Positions 5,191-5,281 of a stretch of 5,281 nucleotides of DNA are shown here, one piece after another. The stretch spans positions 1 through 5,281 of the forward strand of contig JAOUGQ010000219.1 in the NCBI GenBank assembly GCA_029865515.1. Direction: 5' to 3'. Position 1 is the stretch's first letter. Every line of letters starts with the position of its first letter. Source of the DNA: Nitrospirota bacterium. GTDB taxonomy: Bacteria; Nitrospirota; Nitrospiria; Nitrospirales; UBA8639. Made by a program: the position numbers and the translations under genes. The notes below the pieces were generated by a model. It was not told where the DNA came from and did no database searches. It saw nothing but the letters and a program-made list of their open reading frames with translations.

Positions 5191-5281
5191 ATGGCCGGTG
5201 TGATGCTTTCTCAACCACAACCACACACGTATGGTGCTCTTCAGTTGATAATGTTTGTTGATCGACCGGTGTTCCGCCTAA
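5191..5281 (+). CDS. Possible 5' end of a gene cut by the window edge
   Basis: From ATG 5191 the frame stays open for 30 codons to the end of the window. It is preceded by GAGGTG (5175-5180), a fair ribosome binding site 10 b upstream, and by the TATAAT at 5122. An in-frame TGA at 5182-5184 rules out a longer start. The visible residues show no signal peptide or motif that I recognise. The length is too short to distinguish from chance, and the rest lies outside the window. Confidence 0.3.
   Translation, partial: MAGVMLSQPQPHTYGALQLIMFVDRPVFRL

Overview
The window reads as a bacterial chromosome segment of roughly 50 % GC from a Gram-negative organism. It encodes an Slp-type outer-membrane lipoprotein, two exported cupredoxin-like proteins, a stand-alone CBS-pair protein, and a DUF211 + VIT1/CCC1-family membrane protein pair of a kind best known from archaea. 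This mixture is compatible with the Nitrospirota (a Nitrospira-like nitrite oxidiser). That is an inference from gene content alone: there is no rRNA or other marker gene, and I could not run a search.

Layout. (1) 1-530: promoter-like elements, a strong ribosome binding site and a TTG-started gene for a small exported protein with a CuA/blue-copper-like Cys/His cluster. (2) 531-931: about 400 b without a convincing gene. (3) 932-1375: a two-CBS-domain protein, possibly followed by a 33-codon ORF whose GTG abuts its stop. (4) 2514-1646 on the minus strand: a two-gene operon, DUF211 then a short VIT1/CCC1-family membrane protein, 2 b apart and convergent with the CBS gene. (5) 2532-2853: a divergent intergenic region. 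(6) 2864-3424: an Slp-family lipoprotein with a Gly-rich tail, followed by a rho-independent terminator at 3487-3525. (7) 3526-4093: a long gene-free stretch whose last 180 b carry several palindromes and 10-b direct repeats. (8) 4110-4895: an exported two-domain protein with a C-terminal type 1 copper (plastocyanin-like) domain. (9) 4896-5281: a non-coding stretch with a hairpin, then a TATAAT box, a ribosome binding site and the start of an ORF that runs off the window.

How the genes may work together. Only the DUF211-VIT pair is clearly an operon. The other genes are separated by large gaps and probably have their own promoters. A loose theme is metal handling and the cell envelope: two exported candidate copper proteins, a putative Fe/Mn-type transporter with an uncharacterised cytosolic partner, and an outer-membrane lipoprotein. 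I see no rRNA, tRNA, CRISPR array, insertion sequence, toxin-antitoxin or defence system, and no strong case for a wholly new multi-gene system. The best leads are the DUF211-VIT pair, the odd metal site of the first cupredoxin, the two-domain architecture of the second, and the structured region upstream of it.
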